DNA from: Fidelibacterota bacterium
Lineage (GTDB): Bacteria > Fidelibacterota > UBA8477 > JABMPR01
DNA: 64,000 nucleotides
Reading direction: 5' to 3'
Assembly (NCBI GenBank): GCA_016844955.1
Contig: JAERTH010000042.1
Span: forward strand, 1-64,000
The notes beneath the pieces are model-generated. The model searched no databases. It worked only from the letters and a program-made list of their open reading frames with translations, and was not told the origin of the DNA. Below, one piece after another: positions 1 through 8,283 of this stretch. Position numbers and translations under genes: made by a program. The stretch's first letter is position 1. Each line of letters opens with the position of its first letter.

Positions 1-1332
1 CTCATAGATTGACGCGATAGAATTTACCCTCAGTGAATTGGGATCGTCTGGATTATTAAAAAAGTGTTGATAGTCATCGGCTTTCCGATCCAGGCGGGTA
101 AGACCACTGGATACAGTTCCAACCCACAGGATACCATAAGAATCCTCATACACCGATCGTATTCCTGAACCTACCAGAGAATTCACTTCTCCGGGGATAT
201 GGGTTAAGACTGAAAACCCCTGCACAGGTTCAAGTACAGAATTTAATCCATTGTCCGTAGCCACCCACAGAACCCCGGCGTTATCAACAAAAATATCTGA
301 AGTGTGCGAGTTGCTCAGATTATTTTTTAATTCGGGATGCCCTTCAAATGAAGTTACATCACTAAGGCTGTTTTCATTCTCAAGGAAGCGAAACAGGCCT
401 GCACCGTAGGTGGCAACCCAGACCCGGCGATAATCATCAACATAAATTGATCTTATGAACGAGTCAAACTCCCAAATCTTTTGGGCCGCTGACTGAGGGT
501 CAAAGACATTGATTTTGAATAACCTCCCTGCCTCTGATCCAGCGTAAATGAACACCCCATTTTTTTGCCGTTTGACATACAAACCACGAATATCGTTTTC
601 GTTGGCTGTGGAGCCATATTTGCTGAAATCGAATTGTTGGAAGCTGTGACTGGTTTCATCTGAGTAGCGTACACTCCTGAGACCATCCCGTGTCCCAATC
701 CAAATCTGGTTTTCCTTGCCAGCCTTTGGAGCAGATATGACCCGTCTGATAAAGTTTTTGTTAGTAGGTTCTTCACCCTGTTTGGCATGTAGAAAACGAA
801 AGAAAGCCCCTGCCTGGCGATTCTCAGGGCTGAGCATATTGATACCATTCTCAGTTCCAACCCATAAAGCGCCATCATTATCAGAGCTAATGGAGGTAAT
901 AACAGGATTGCTTAGTGAATTTGCCACAGCGGGGTCATGAAAAAATGTCCTGAATTTTCCCGTTTGCAGATCAAGGCGATTCAGACCGTTACGTGTGCCC
1001 ACCCAGAGTTCAGGAAACCCATTAAACCTGGTAGCATAAATGGTAGTAATCCTGGTATCTGAGATAGTGAGCGAATCTCCAGGATCATTACGATAAACTT
1101 TAAATTTTGTACCGTCAAATCTATTAAGGCCATCATCTGTACCAACCCAGAGGTATCCAATTTGATCCTGTGTGACACTACTGATGTTGTGAGAGGAGAG
1201 CCCCTCTTCAATGCTCATGGATCTTATTCTGGTGGTGAGTGTTTGTCCACTTGCAAAGCCAATCAGAAGTAGCTGCAGGAGCAGTACTCTACAGAGATTG
1301 GTGCTTAAAATGTATCTAATGGAGGCGTTCAT
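1..1332 (-). CDS. Two-component regulator propeller protein (3' end outside window)
   Basis: The reading frame is open from an ATG at 1332 to the window edge, 444 codons, so the C-terminus is missing. Residues 1-30 form a signal peptide or anchor with a Leu-rich core ending near FASGQ. The rest is a chain of about 50-residue repeats carrying LWVGT-x-x-GL signatures (GYLWVGTDDGLNRF, ELWVGTRNGLNRL, ALWVGTENGINML, QIWIGTRDGLRSV, RVWVATYGAGLFR, VLWVATDNGLNSV, ILWVGTVSSGLTR). These are beta-propeller blades of the periplasmic ligand-sensing domain family (Reg_prop). Full-length relatives usually continue into a Y_Y_Y domain, a transmembrane helix and a histidine kinase, GGDEF or HTH output; which one applies here is unknown. 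Shorter ORFs in other frames inside this span are artefacts. Confidence 0.85.
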   Translation of the reverse strand, partial: MNASIRYILSTNLCRVLLLQLLLIGFASGQTLTTRIRSMSIEEGLSSHNISSVTQDQIGYLWVGTDDGLNRFDGTKFKVYRNDPGDSLTISDTRITTIYATRFNGFPELWVGTRNGLNRLDLQTGKFRTFFHDPAVANSLSNPVITSISSDNDGALWVGTENGINMLSPENRQAGAFFRFLHAKQGEEPTNKNFIRRVISAPKAGKENQIWIGTRDGLRSVRYSDETSHSFQQFDFSKYGSTANENDIRGLYVKRQKNGVFIYAGSEAGRLFKINVFDPQSAAQKIWEFDSFIRSIYVDDYRRVWVATYGAGLFRFLENENSLSDVTSFEGHPELKNNLSNSHTSDIFVDNAGVLWVATDNGLNSVLEPVQGFSVLTHIPGEVNSLVGSGIRSVYEDSYGILWVGTVSSGLTRLDRKADDYQHFFNNPDDPNSLRVNSIASIYE

Positions 1333-1416
1333 AAAATATTTTCTGCAACACTCTGACATGATCTAAAAGTAGGAGTGCTTTTCAAAAATTCCTAGTAGCA
1401 ATGATAATACAAGCAG

Positions 1417-2154
1417 CTATAGCAACTGTATCTGCTGTGTACGAGATATTGGCTCAAATACCTTAACTCGCCTACACACATACCCGGAAGCCCAGCTTTG
1501 GAAATAGGCCTGCTCCTGAAAATTGAAGCCATCGACCTGTTTAAATTTCTCAGCCAGCACATATATGGGCTTCTTGCTGTTATAGGCTGCATCAATGATT
1601 TCGGATGAGCCCCACTTATTAATGATTGTAGATTCGGTGATCCAATCCGCGCCCAATATCAGTGCATCAGATGCAGGAACCTGATCTTTCAACTCCCAAT
1701 CTTCTACCAGATCGGTGTGAATATCATTTGCCAACAAATTGTGCTGCAATTTGATCCCTTCTTGCGCAGGTAGACTTCGGGAACAAATGACACGGATGGC
1801 ACCTTTGTCATTACGCGCCAAAAGAAAGGCTTCAACCAGTGAGCTTCGGCTCAATGTAAGCAGGGTTCGATGCGTGGCAGTATGATCCAGTCCCCTCTGA
1901 ATAGAATGGCTTTTTTCAGCTTTAATCTGAACAATGAAACGGGCAATGGTTTCAGGGTTTAATTCCAGATCGTGAAAGTACTTCTCGGCAAACCACCAAA
2001 CCGCCATGGATGGAAAGGTTGCTTGCAATTGACCCAGAACCAGGGATAAAGATTTTCGGTTTAGCTCAGGAAGGGCGATGGTAAACTTATCCAGTAGCGC
2101 GGACGCACCCTGATCACGATTACTAAGAATTTCTTCAATTACTGAATGGTTCAT
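1417..2154 (-). CDS. eIF-2B alpha/beta/delta family protein (short isomerase-like)
   Basis: A 245-residue protein of the IF-2B superfamily, which includes methylthioribose-1-phosphate isomerase (MtnA) and ribose-1,5-bisphosphate isomerase. Family signatures visible are LLTLSRSSLVEAFLLA (eIF2B-type phosphate-loop region), DALILGADWITESTIINKWG (the conserved GAD-x-I...NK-x-G motif) and KKPIYVLAEKFK. The catalytic Asp of the isomerases has an equivalent in GAD, but the MtnA catalytic Cys position is Ser/Leu here, so MtnA activity is doubtful. It is shorter than MtnA (about 350 residues) and lacks most of the N-terminal domain. The substrate is unknown, probably a phosphosugar. The gene stands alone between the sensor and the FAD/Fe-S dehydrogenase. 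Confidence 0.75.
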   Translation of the reverse strand: MNHSVIEEILSNRDQGASALLDKFTIALPELNRKSLSLVLGQLQATFPSMAVWWFAEKYFHDLELNPETIARFIVQIKAEKSHSIQRGLDHTATHRTLLTLSRSSLVEAFLLARNDKGAIRVICSRSLPAQEGIKLQHNLLANDIHTDLVEDWELKDQVPASDALILGADWITESTIINKWGSSEIIDAAYNSKKPIYVLAEKFKQVDGFNFQEQAYFQSWASGYVCRRVKVFEPISRTQQIQLL

Positions 2155-2169
2155 GTCAAATAACCGAGT

Positions 2170-2277
2170 TCATTCCCCTCCAGGAATCATTTGATTCATA
2201 GAGATCAACAAATTGAGTTCATGTGCAATTAAAAAATTGACGAGGATACAAAGGACTATTGTACTGGCTTGCTGCAT
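2170..2277 (-). CDS. Possible 35-residue membrane peptide
   Basis: A small ORF starting MQQASTIVLCILVNFLIAHE, preceded by a strong purine box (GGGAGGGG) about nine bases before the ATG. Residues 6-18 are hydrophobic and could form one membrane helix or a leader. It ends 15 bases before the ATG of the eIF2B-like gene, so it could be co-transcribed or act as a leader peptide. No homologue is recognised. The good ribosome-binding site is the main support; it may be chance. Confidence 0.3.
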   Translation of the reverse strand: MQQASTIVLCILVNFLIAHELNLLISMNQMIPGGE

Positions 2278-2339
2278 TGCATATCCCCTCCCTATTGGAT
2301 TATTGTAAATTAAATATTTATCAACAACGACAAACTGTT

Positions 2340-5216
2340 TTAAAGCGATTTACCTGGTGGGGATTCTGGTTGAATGATGGCTTCATGGACTAAATAGATC
2401 AATGATTGATAACTCTGATTTGTGGCCAGACTCATTCCTATCTCGCAGGTTCTGCTACTTGAATAATGGGCGTCTGCCTCCAGCTCCATTACTTCAGATG
2501 CTTCGGCCTGGGTGGCTTTTGCCGTTAGATCAGGAACCATCAACCCTCTGTCTCCAGAAAATCCGCAACAGCCCACATCATGTGGAATAATCACATCCCG
2601 AGAGCAACGCTGGGCGATTGCTTCCATTTTTGCTTCAATACCCATTTGGCGGGTGGAGCAGGTCGGGTGTAATACAATGCGTTCCTTAACCTGCCAGAGG
2701 CTTAATTTTTCAAGGACATCATCGTGTAAATATTCCACCATATCCACAATTCTCAACGCCCGCCATCGGGCCAGATGAATGCCACTCAAGAGTTGGTCAA
2801 AATGCTGAAGATGGTGTGAACAGGGACTGGTATCCACCACAATGGGCAGGGTTCCAGATTGAGAACTGAGCCATAACATTTCAGTCGTTCGAATGGCAGC
2901 CTGTAAAGCGGCATTTTGATATCCCTTGGAGTTAAATCTGAGACCACAACATAGATCTGAAAGCATATCAGGATATTTGAACTTTAAACCAGCAGCGGTC
3001 AAAACTTCTGCAAATGCATCCGGGAGAGACAAATCACTCTGTGTTGGATCTCCCAGTGTACGGCTCAAACATGAAGGGAAGTAAACCACATCCACCTGTT
3101 CATCATGAGCGTGGGTTGGTAAGTGAGGTTTAGCGGCCAGCAAATATGAGTTGAGTGCAGGGACAACTCCCCCAGTGATCCTGGCCAGAAATCTAAAAAC
3201 TCTGGATACCGCTTCATTTACGAGAAGCAAACGTAAGGGGGTAATCAGGTAGAGACCCATGCGTGTAACGCTTACAAACCATGAGAAGTGCCTTTGCTTG
3301 GTATTCTGCCAGGCTTGACTTACTGCCCCGTGTTGATCTGTCCGCAGTTGTTTCATGAACAGTCCGGTATCTATATCTGCCGGACAACTAATTCCGCACA
3401 GACCATCTGTGGCACAAGTTTCCACTCCATTATATTTGTAGGCTTTGTGAAGCTTTATCAGTGTAGCTGTTTCAGGTTCATCATCTTCAAGAGTTTTGAT
3501 TTCACGTAATACCGAAATACGCTGACGCGGCGTGAATGTGAGATCAGCTGAGGGGCACCATGGTTCACAAAGGCCACATTCGATACACTTATCGATACCA
3601 GGATCTACTCGGGGCAACGCTTTGATATTTTTTACATGAATAAATTCATCTGCACTCAGGAGAACATCTGGATTGAGAATACCGGCTGGATCCAGAAGAT
3701 TTTTGATCTCCTGCATGATGCCATATATTTCTGAACCCCATTCCTTTTCCACAAAGGGTGCAACATTACGACCGGTTCCATGCTCAGCTTTAAGAGAGCC
3801 ATCGTACTTTTCAATGACCAGGTCAGCAAGTTCAGTCATGAAATTTGTATAATCTTTCATGACATGCGGCTGGGATAAATCAAGACTGAGTTTGAAATGG
3901 AGATTACCCTCTCCTGCATGACCAAAGATTACTGCATCGAAATACTTATATTTTTCGAAGAGTACCTTGAGATCCTTTATGGCACGGGCCAGATCTTTGA
4001 TTTTGAAGCAGACATCCTCGCTGAGAACGGTGGTTCCATCTGGCCGGGTGGATGCATGCAGGGGTCCCAGCTCGCGGCGCACTTTCCAAATTTTTTCCCG
4101 CTTAGCAGGATCATCAAAGAAGTTTACGCGGATTTCAGGTTGTAACACCTTGATAACCTCAACAGCTTTCTCAATCGTTTGCTCCAGAGCTATAGGGTCA
4201 TTCGATTGATACTCAACCAGTAATGCGGCACGTCCCTTTTCCACCCCATACTCAATTTCACCTGGCAAACCCGGTATGTGTTTTATGGCATTAATGGCAG
4301 CATCATCCATTATCTCGAGTGCATAACTCTTCAGCCTTTTGAGCTTGGGAACCAGCTTGGCGGCTGCGGCCAGACTTGGTAATAACAGGAGGGCTGTCGA
4401 TTTGTGTTTCTGGAGTGGAACCGTATTCAACGTAACACTGGATATGAATCCCAGGGTACCTTCCGAACCTACCATTAAGTGTGCCAGAATACTCAGCGGT
4501 TCACTATAGTCAAGAAAGCTATTCAGTGAATAGCCCACTGTATTCTTGAGTTTATATTTGTTTTGAATCCTGGTTTTCAAGGCCTGATTTGAACCGATTT
4601 GATCACGCAGTTTCAACAGACCTTCATAGATATGGGGAGCTTTTGCATGCAGTTTCGCATCATCACCAGGAATTGAGGTATTCAGAATCAATCCGTTGGG
4701 TAAGATCATTTCCATGGCGGCCAGGGTCTGGTAGCTGTTGAATTCGATTCCAGATCCAATTCCACTGGCATTGTTGGCAATAATGCCCCCCATTAGTGCA
4801 GAATTAATGGAGCCAGGATCAGGACCAATTCGATATCCCAACCGCTCTAAATGCTGGTTTGCCTTGGCGGCGATAACCCCGGGTTGGAGCTTGATTTGTT
4901 TGCCACCATTGAGAACTTCCAGTTCTCGCCAGCCCTGTTTTACTTCGACCAGGATGTCATCGCTAATCGACTGACCCGAAAGGCTTGTGCCACCTGCTCT
5001 GAAAACGATTTTCCGTTTTCGTGCAGTAGCGGTTTGAAAAAGGGTCGAAACATCTGCTGTCGTTTTAGCTTTGACAACAATTCTGGGCAAAAGTCGATAG
5101 AATCCAGCATCTCGGGCATAGCTATATCTGTGGATGAGATCAGTGAGTACTGATCCTTTTGTGAGACCCTGCTTCAGGGTGCGCAAGGTGTTGATCTGCC
5201 TGATTCTGGAAATCAT
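2340..5216 (-). CDS. FAD-binding and Fe-S-binding oxidoreductase (D-lactate/D-2-hydroxyacid dehydrogenase, YdiJ/Dld-like)
   Basis: A 958-residue fusion that oxidises a D-2-hydroxyacid (D-lactate, glycolate or D-2-hydroxyglutarate) and passes electrons through Fe-S clusters to the respiratory chain. Residues about 40-270 are the FAD_binding_4 (PCMH) domain with FRAGGTSLSGQS (72-83) and MGGIIANNASG. Residues about 270-530 are the FAD-oxidase C domain with FGHAGEGNLHF and EHGTGRNVAPF. A ferredoxin pair follows near 540-612 (CIECGLCEPWCPS; CATDGLCGISCPAD). Two CCG heterodisulfide-reductase-like domains close the protein (FPSC near 712, DTSPCSHH, HPTCSTR, DVGCCGFSGDRG near 878). Length and order match the one-piece YdiJ/Dld family rather than the split GlcD/GlcF. 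The specific substrate cannot be read from sequence. Confidence 0.88.
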   Translation of the reverse strand: MISRIRQINTLRTLKQGLTKGSVLTDLIHRYSYARDAGFYRLLPRIVVKAKTTADVSTLFQTATARKRKIVFRAGGTSLSGQSISDDILVEVKQGWRELEVLNGGKQIKLQPGVIAAKANQHLERLGYRIGPDPGSINSALMGGIIANNASGIGSGIEFNSYQTLAAMEMILPNGLILNTSIPGDDAKLHAKAPHIYEGLLKLRDQIGSNQALKTRIQNKYKLKNTVGYSLNSFLDYSEPLSILAHLMVGSEGTLGFISSVTLNTVPLQKHKSTALLLLPSLAAAAKLVPKLKRLKSYALEIMDDAAINAIKHIPGLPGEIEYGVEKGRAALLVEYQSNDPIALEQTIEKAVEVIKVLQPEIRVNFFDDPAKREKIWKVRRELGPLHASTRPDGTTVLSEDVCFKIKDLARAIKDLKVLFEKYKYFDAVIFGHAGEGNLHFKLSLDLSQPHVMKDYTNFMTELADLVIEKYDGSLKAEHGTGRNVAPFVEKEWGSEIYGIMQEIKNLLDPAGILNPDVLLSADEFIHVKNIKALPRVDPGIDKCIECGLCEPWCPSADLTFTPRQRISVLREIKTLEDDEPETATLIKLHKAYKYNGVETCATDGLCGISCPADIDTGLFMKQLRTDQHGAVSQAWQNTKQRHFSWFVSVTRMGLYLITPLRLLLVNEAVSRVFRFLARITGGVVPALNSYLLAAKPHLPTHAHDEQVDVVYFPSCLSRTLGDPTQSDLSLPDAFAEVLTAAGLKFKYPDMLSDLCCGLRFNSKGYQNAALQAAIRTTEMLWLSSQSGTLPIVVDTSPCSHHLQHFDQLLSGIHLARWRALRIVDMVEYLHDDVLEKLSLWQVKERIVLHPTCSTRQMGIEAKMEAIAQRCSRDVIIPHDVGCCGFSGDRGLMVPDLTAKATQAEASEVMELEADAHYSSSRTCEIGMSLATNQSYQSLIYLVHEAIIQPESPPGKSL

Positions 5217-5260
5217 GAGTTTATAGCGTGTACTTATATCGAGGAATTTAGCCTGGAAGC

Positions 5261-5896
5261 TTAATCCAGGGTCAGCTTCATAATCCTTTCAGTGGTCGTA
5301 GATACGGGAATACAGACAGGTTCCACAGCCGTTGGTGCACCCATATAGGATATACTGCTTATGGTCCGTTCATCATGTCCATCATGAGCCAGGTAAGTGA
5401 CCTCCAATTGATCACCATTCAGAGTGAAAAAGCCGTCGATATCCAGTTGATCAAAGACAAGATCCAGTGCAAAAATTCCAGTACTTGTATCTGCAGACCA
5501 CGTACCATCGGATCCCAATTCATCAATGGAAAGAATGGGATTGCAGCCAGTCCCCCAGTTAATTGGGAGAAAGCCGTGTAGATTTCCACTGAGATCATTA
5601 CTGAGAGTAACAGTCCCACCAATGGGAGTTTCATCACTATCAGTGTAGAGAGTGGATTCAGTGAGAATCAGCGCGCCGGCAGGAATATGCACCTCACTCG
5701 TATCGTTCTGAGGGACAATCAAAGTTACACTGGTGTCACCTAAAGTTGTCGCCTCAACATTGATAGTCATTTCTGTCAGGGTATAAACACCTGCAACCGG
5801 ATGCTGGATTTCAGGAGTGGCTTCATCATCCTCACAACCTGTCAACAGGCCACTGAATAATAGTATGATCACTCCTGCATTGATGAATCTTGACAT
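5261..5896 (-). CDS. Hypothetical lipoprotein
   Basis: A 211-residue predicted lipoprotein starting MSRFINAGVIILLFSGLLTG and then Cys, a good lipobox (LLTGC), followed by an acidic linker EDDEATPE. I chose the ATG at 5896 because AAGGAG lies eight bases upstream; an in-frame GTG at 5905 overlaps that box and is less likely. The mature part is beta-rich and Thr/Asp-rich (YTLTEMTINVEATTLGD, AGALILTESTLYTDSD), resembling the lipocalin-like small lipoproteins of FCB bacteria, but no family is recognised firmly. It lies downstream of the FadL-like gene beyond a terminator. Confidence 0.7.
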   Translation of the reverse strand: MSRFINAGVIILLFSGLLTGCEDDEATPEIQHPVAGVYTLTEMTINVEATTLGDTSVTLIVPQNDTSEVHIPAGALILTESTLYTDSDETPIGGTVTLSNDLSGNLHGFLPINWGTGCNPILSIDELGSDGTWSADTSTGIFALDLVFDQLDIDGFFTLNGDQLEVTYLAHDGHDERTISSISYMGAPTAVEPVCIPVSTTTERIMKLTLD

Positions 5897-5914
5897 TTCA
5901 GTCACTCCTTAAGA

Positions 5915-5944
5915 GCAAAAAGGCCGCAGTAGCGGCCTTTTTGC
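5915..5944 (-). terminator. Rho-independent terminator after the FadL-like gene
   Basis: A perfect 13-bp stem (arms GCAAAAAGGCCGC and GCGGCCTTTTTGC) with a four-base loop. It lies 18 bases after the stop of the FadL-like gene and just upstream of the lipoprotein ribosome-binding site. The T tract forms the distal part of the 3' arm. It is nearly symmetric and could work on both strands. Confidence 0.8.
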
Positions 5945-5962
5945 ACAGTTTACATCAGTAAT

Positions 5963-7693
5963 TTAGAAACTCTTTTGCAGTCCAATTGCAAAAACTGTTG
6001 CAGTTTTCATATAGGTTTCATTCCCAGCTAATGTAGGAACTCCATTGTCATCAGCCATGTAAACAACATTGGCCCTTGAGCCTTCTTCATAGGAGGTGTT
6101 GGAAAAACCAAGTGAAAGGGCCATGGATGGATTCAATGAATATTTGGCACCCAGGCCAAATGTATTTGAATTCAAGCTATAGCTCAGATCAGATTGATAG
6201 GCCTCTTTGGCACCAGATGTAGCCATCAGATATCCACCACTTAAAAGTAGAGATTCAGTAAGTGCGAATTCCACACCCACTGCGATTTCTGAGCCATTCT
6301 CAACATTGGCTTCATCACCATCCCAATTTACATCTTCATTGAAATACATGTTGTAATCAAAGGCTATGTTTAGTGAAGGGAGGGCCAGGTATGAAACGCC
6401 AATCCCGAGTAAGGCGGGCATGTCTGCATTGGTTTCTGCACCATCAGGAAATAACCCAGAACCATCAACTTCGGTTTCATTGGTTAATAAGAGGGGTGCC
6501 AACATTTCATAACGGAGACCAATTTGCAAATTTTTCATTGGACTGAGGTGTAATCCAAGAACCGGAGCGAAACCTGAGCCTGTCTGCTTTGCATCAACTT
6601 CAATATCTGCAGTTGCAGCAGCATTCTCTGTCATACTATTTGCATTTTCGGTATAAGCATCAGCAGTAGCAGATGCAACTGCTGCTGTTTGTGTCATGGT
6701 TGTTGCTACAGTTGTATAAGCTCCCTGAGCCATAACAGGTGTCCACGTAGACGAATCAAAACCGGGTACACTAAATGCGGCTAATCCTCCAGCCAATTGG
6801 TCAACTTCTGCCTGAGTCATTCCTCCATCCAGAACCAGATTATCAAACGTTGTGCTTCCAAAACCACCATCAATGGCAGGTTGAAGACTTGCAGCACCAC
6901 CAGTTGCTAATGCGGCGGCATCTGTGGCTTGTTGAGCACCTGCAGCATATTGAGCGGCTCCACCGTTGAGAATGGTGGCCATCGCAGTAAAGAACTGAGG
7001 CGCTGATGTCATTGAACCGTCATTTACAACTGTTTCAAGAGTACCATCGCCATCTGTATCAAATGCCGCAATAGGATCGATCATTATATCTTTTAGATGA
7101 CCCTTATATGAGTTAGAGGCTTGAAAGTATCGTACACCTGCTGATACAGAAATCATATCGTTAATGGCGTAGGAGGCAGAAAATTGGCCACCCATGTAGA
7201 GGGAAGATCCATCAAAGGCAACATCGAAGTCATATTTGGTTGTAGCAATATTCTCAGCACTGAGTAATGCTGGTAGGGCTGATGCAGGAGCTGCAAAAGC
7301 TGGCAGGCCATCATCAAACACAGCACTACCACCGCCACCAACCGGAACTAGGCCAGCTGAGAGAACCAGCTTATCCATTTTATAAGCAGCGTAGAAGTTT
7401 GGGAAAACAGGGGCAAAAGTGCTTCCCTCGAAAGTATCACTCGTCAACGTAGCTAAATCACTTGTAATGGTTCTACCCTGTGTGATTGTTTGACTACTGA
7501 AATATACGTGCATTCCATTGTCTAATTTTGTTAATCCAGCTGGGTTAAAGAACACAGCATCAAGATCGGTAGAAGCATTTCGAGCCATCATGCGTACAAA
7601 ATCAGCACTCTGGTTTGTGTTCTCTACCATACCGCCACCCAATGCGACGCTAACAATCAGCAAGAGGGGTAGTACGCGCAACAATTTACTCAT
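5963..7693 (-). CDS. OmpP1/FadL-family outer-membrane transporter
   Basis: A 576-residue outer-membrane barrel, probably for uptake of hydrophobic substrates. Residues 1-19 are a signal peptide (MSKLLRVLPLLLIVSVALGG). The family hallmark follows: ARNASTDLDAVFFNPAGLTK, the conserved NPAG region of the FadL hatch, then PNFYAAYKMDKLVLSAGL and SASYAINDMISVSAGVRYF. It ends in an aromatic barrel signature, FAIGLQKSF. FadL proteins usually have about 420-480 residues; the excess is an Ala/Thr-rich insert of roughly 130 residues in the middle (about residues 215-350, many AAATAD-type stretches), probably an extracellular loop. The start has AAGGAG seven bases upstream. It forms its own unit, with a terminator downstream. 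Confidence 0.85.
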   Translation of the reverse strand: MSKLLRVLPLLLIVSVALGGGMVENTNQSADFVRMMARNASTDLDAVFFNPAGLTKLDNGMHVYFSSQTITQGRTITSDLATLTSDTFEGSTFAPVFPNFYAAYKMDKLVLSAGLVPVGGGGSAVFDDGLPAFAAPASALPALLSAENIATTKYDFDVAFDGSSLYMGGQFSASYAINDMISVSAGVRYFQASNSYKGHLKDIMIDPIAAFDTDGDGTLETVVNDGSMTSAPQFFTAMATILNGGAAQYAAGAQQATDAAALATGGAASLQPAIDGGFGSTTFDNLVLDGGMTQAEVDQLAGGLAAFSVPGFDSSTWTPVMAQGAYTTVATTMTQTAAVASATADAYTENANSMTENAAATADIEVDAKQTGSGFAPVLGLHLSPMKNLQIGLRYEMLAPLLLTNETEVDGSGLFPDGAETNADMPALLGIGVSYLALPSLNIAFDYNMYFNEDVNWDGDEANVENGSEIAVGVEFALTESLLLSGGYLMATSGAKEAYQSDLSYSLNSNTFGLGAKYSLNPSMALSLGFSNTSYEEGSRANVVYMADDNGVPTLAGNETYMKTATVFAIGLQKSF

Positions 7694-7821
7694 CTTTTTT
7701 CTCCTTGTTTATTAACTAAATACAGATTCGATTAGAATATCCGTAACTGTTTAACTGTGATCACCTAAAATAGAAGTGCTTTTGGTGATAGCAAATCAAA
7801 ATGTCTTTTTATACTTTTACT

Positions 7822-8283
7822 TCAGAAACGAACAGACCAGCCGGTCTGTTCGTTTACAATTTTTTCACGCACAATAATACCTCGCGGAGACATGTTTTCA
7901 GGTACTACGATATAGTCCTGAATATTTTGAAATTTTTCCTCGTCTGTCAACAGCTCTGCCGGTTCCAGCAGGAAACCAATTACCATGAGAAAGTATTCAC
8001 CCGGCTCCAATTGGATAAAATAATTGGCACTCCCAGCCTCTGCGCTGATGGGGTCACCATAAGTTATAAAATGATCGAATACGGGATATTCAACAACACT
8101 CACACTATCCAGTGCAAGTTCGTCATCAAAGACAACCACCACGGCTCCTTTGATAGAATCTGGCCAGGATGTGTTAAAGTTGACTGACCCTTCAACGCCA
8201 GCGATGGCCTCAAGACTTGCCGGTTCCTCACAGGCAATGAAAGCAAGCATTAACACGAGGAGTAGTGGAAACAAATATCGCAT
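7822..8283 (-). CDS. Small lipoprotein co-transcribed with TonB receptor
   Basis: A 153-residue predicted lipoprotein (MRYLFPLLLVLMLAFIA then Cys, followed by EEPASLEA). The mature domain looks like a small beta-sandwich (GSVNFNTSWPDSIKGAVVVV, YFIQLEPGEYFLMVIGF), similar to lipoproteins that accompany TonB receptors in FCB bacteria. Its ATG overlaps the TAA of the receptor gene (TAATG), so the two are translationally coupled. It is probably a surface or periplasmic accessory of that receptor; ligand unknown. The last 11 codons lie inside a perfect inverted repeat. Confidence 0.7.
   Translation of the reverse strand: MRYLFPLLLVLMLAFIACEEPASLEAIAGVEGSVNFNTSWPDSIKGAVVVVFDDELALDSVSVVEYPVFDHFITYGDPISAEAGSANYFIQLEPGEYFLMVIGFLLEPAELLTDEEKFQNIQDYIVVPENMSPRGIIVREKIVNEQTGWSVRF
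7826..7855 (-). terminator. Inverted repeat over the lipoprotein stop codon, possible terminator
   Basis: A perfect 13-bp stem (AAACGAACAGACC / GGTCTGTTCGTTT) with a four-base loop. It covers the last coding codons of the lipoprotein and abuts its TGA. On the plus strand it is followed by ACAATTTTTT; on the minus strand no clean T tract follows. It may stop transcription or protect the 3' end of the TonB-lipoprotein mRNA. Confidence 0.45.

Noticed and set aside
453..1211. Minus-strand ORFs 453-878 and 981-1211 as separate genes
   Set aside because: They are other frames of the propeller gene, which has one open frame from 1332 to the window edge with clear WVGT repeats.
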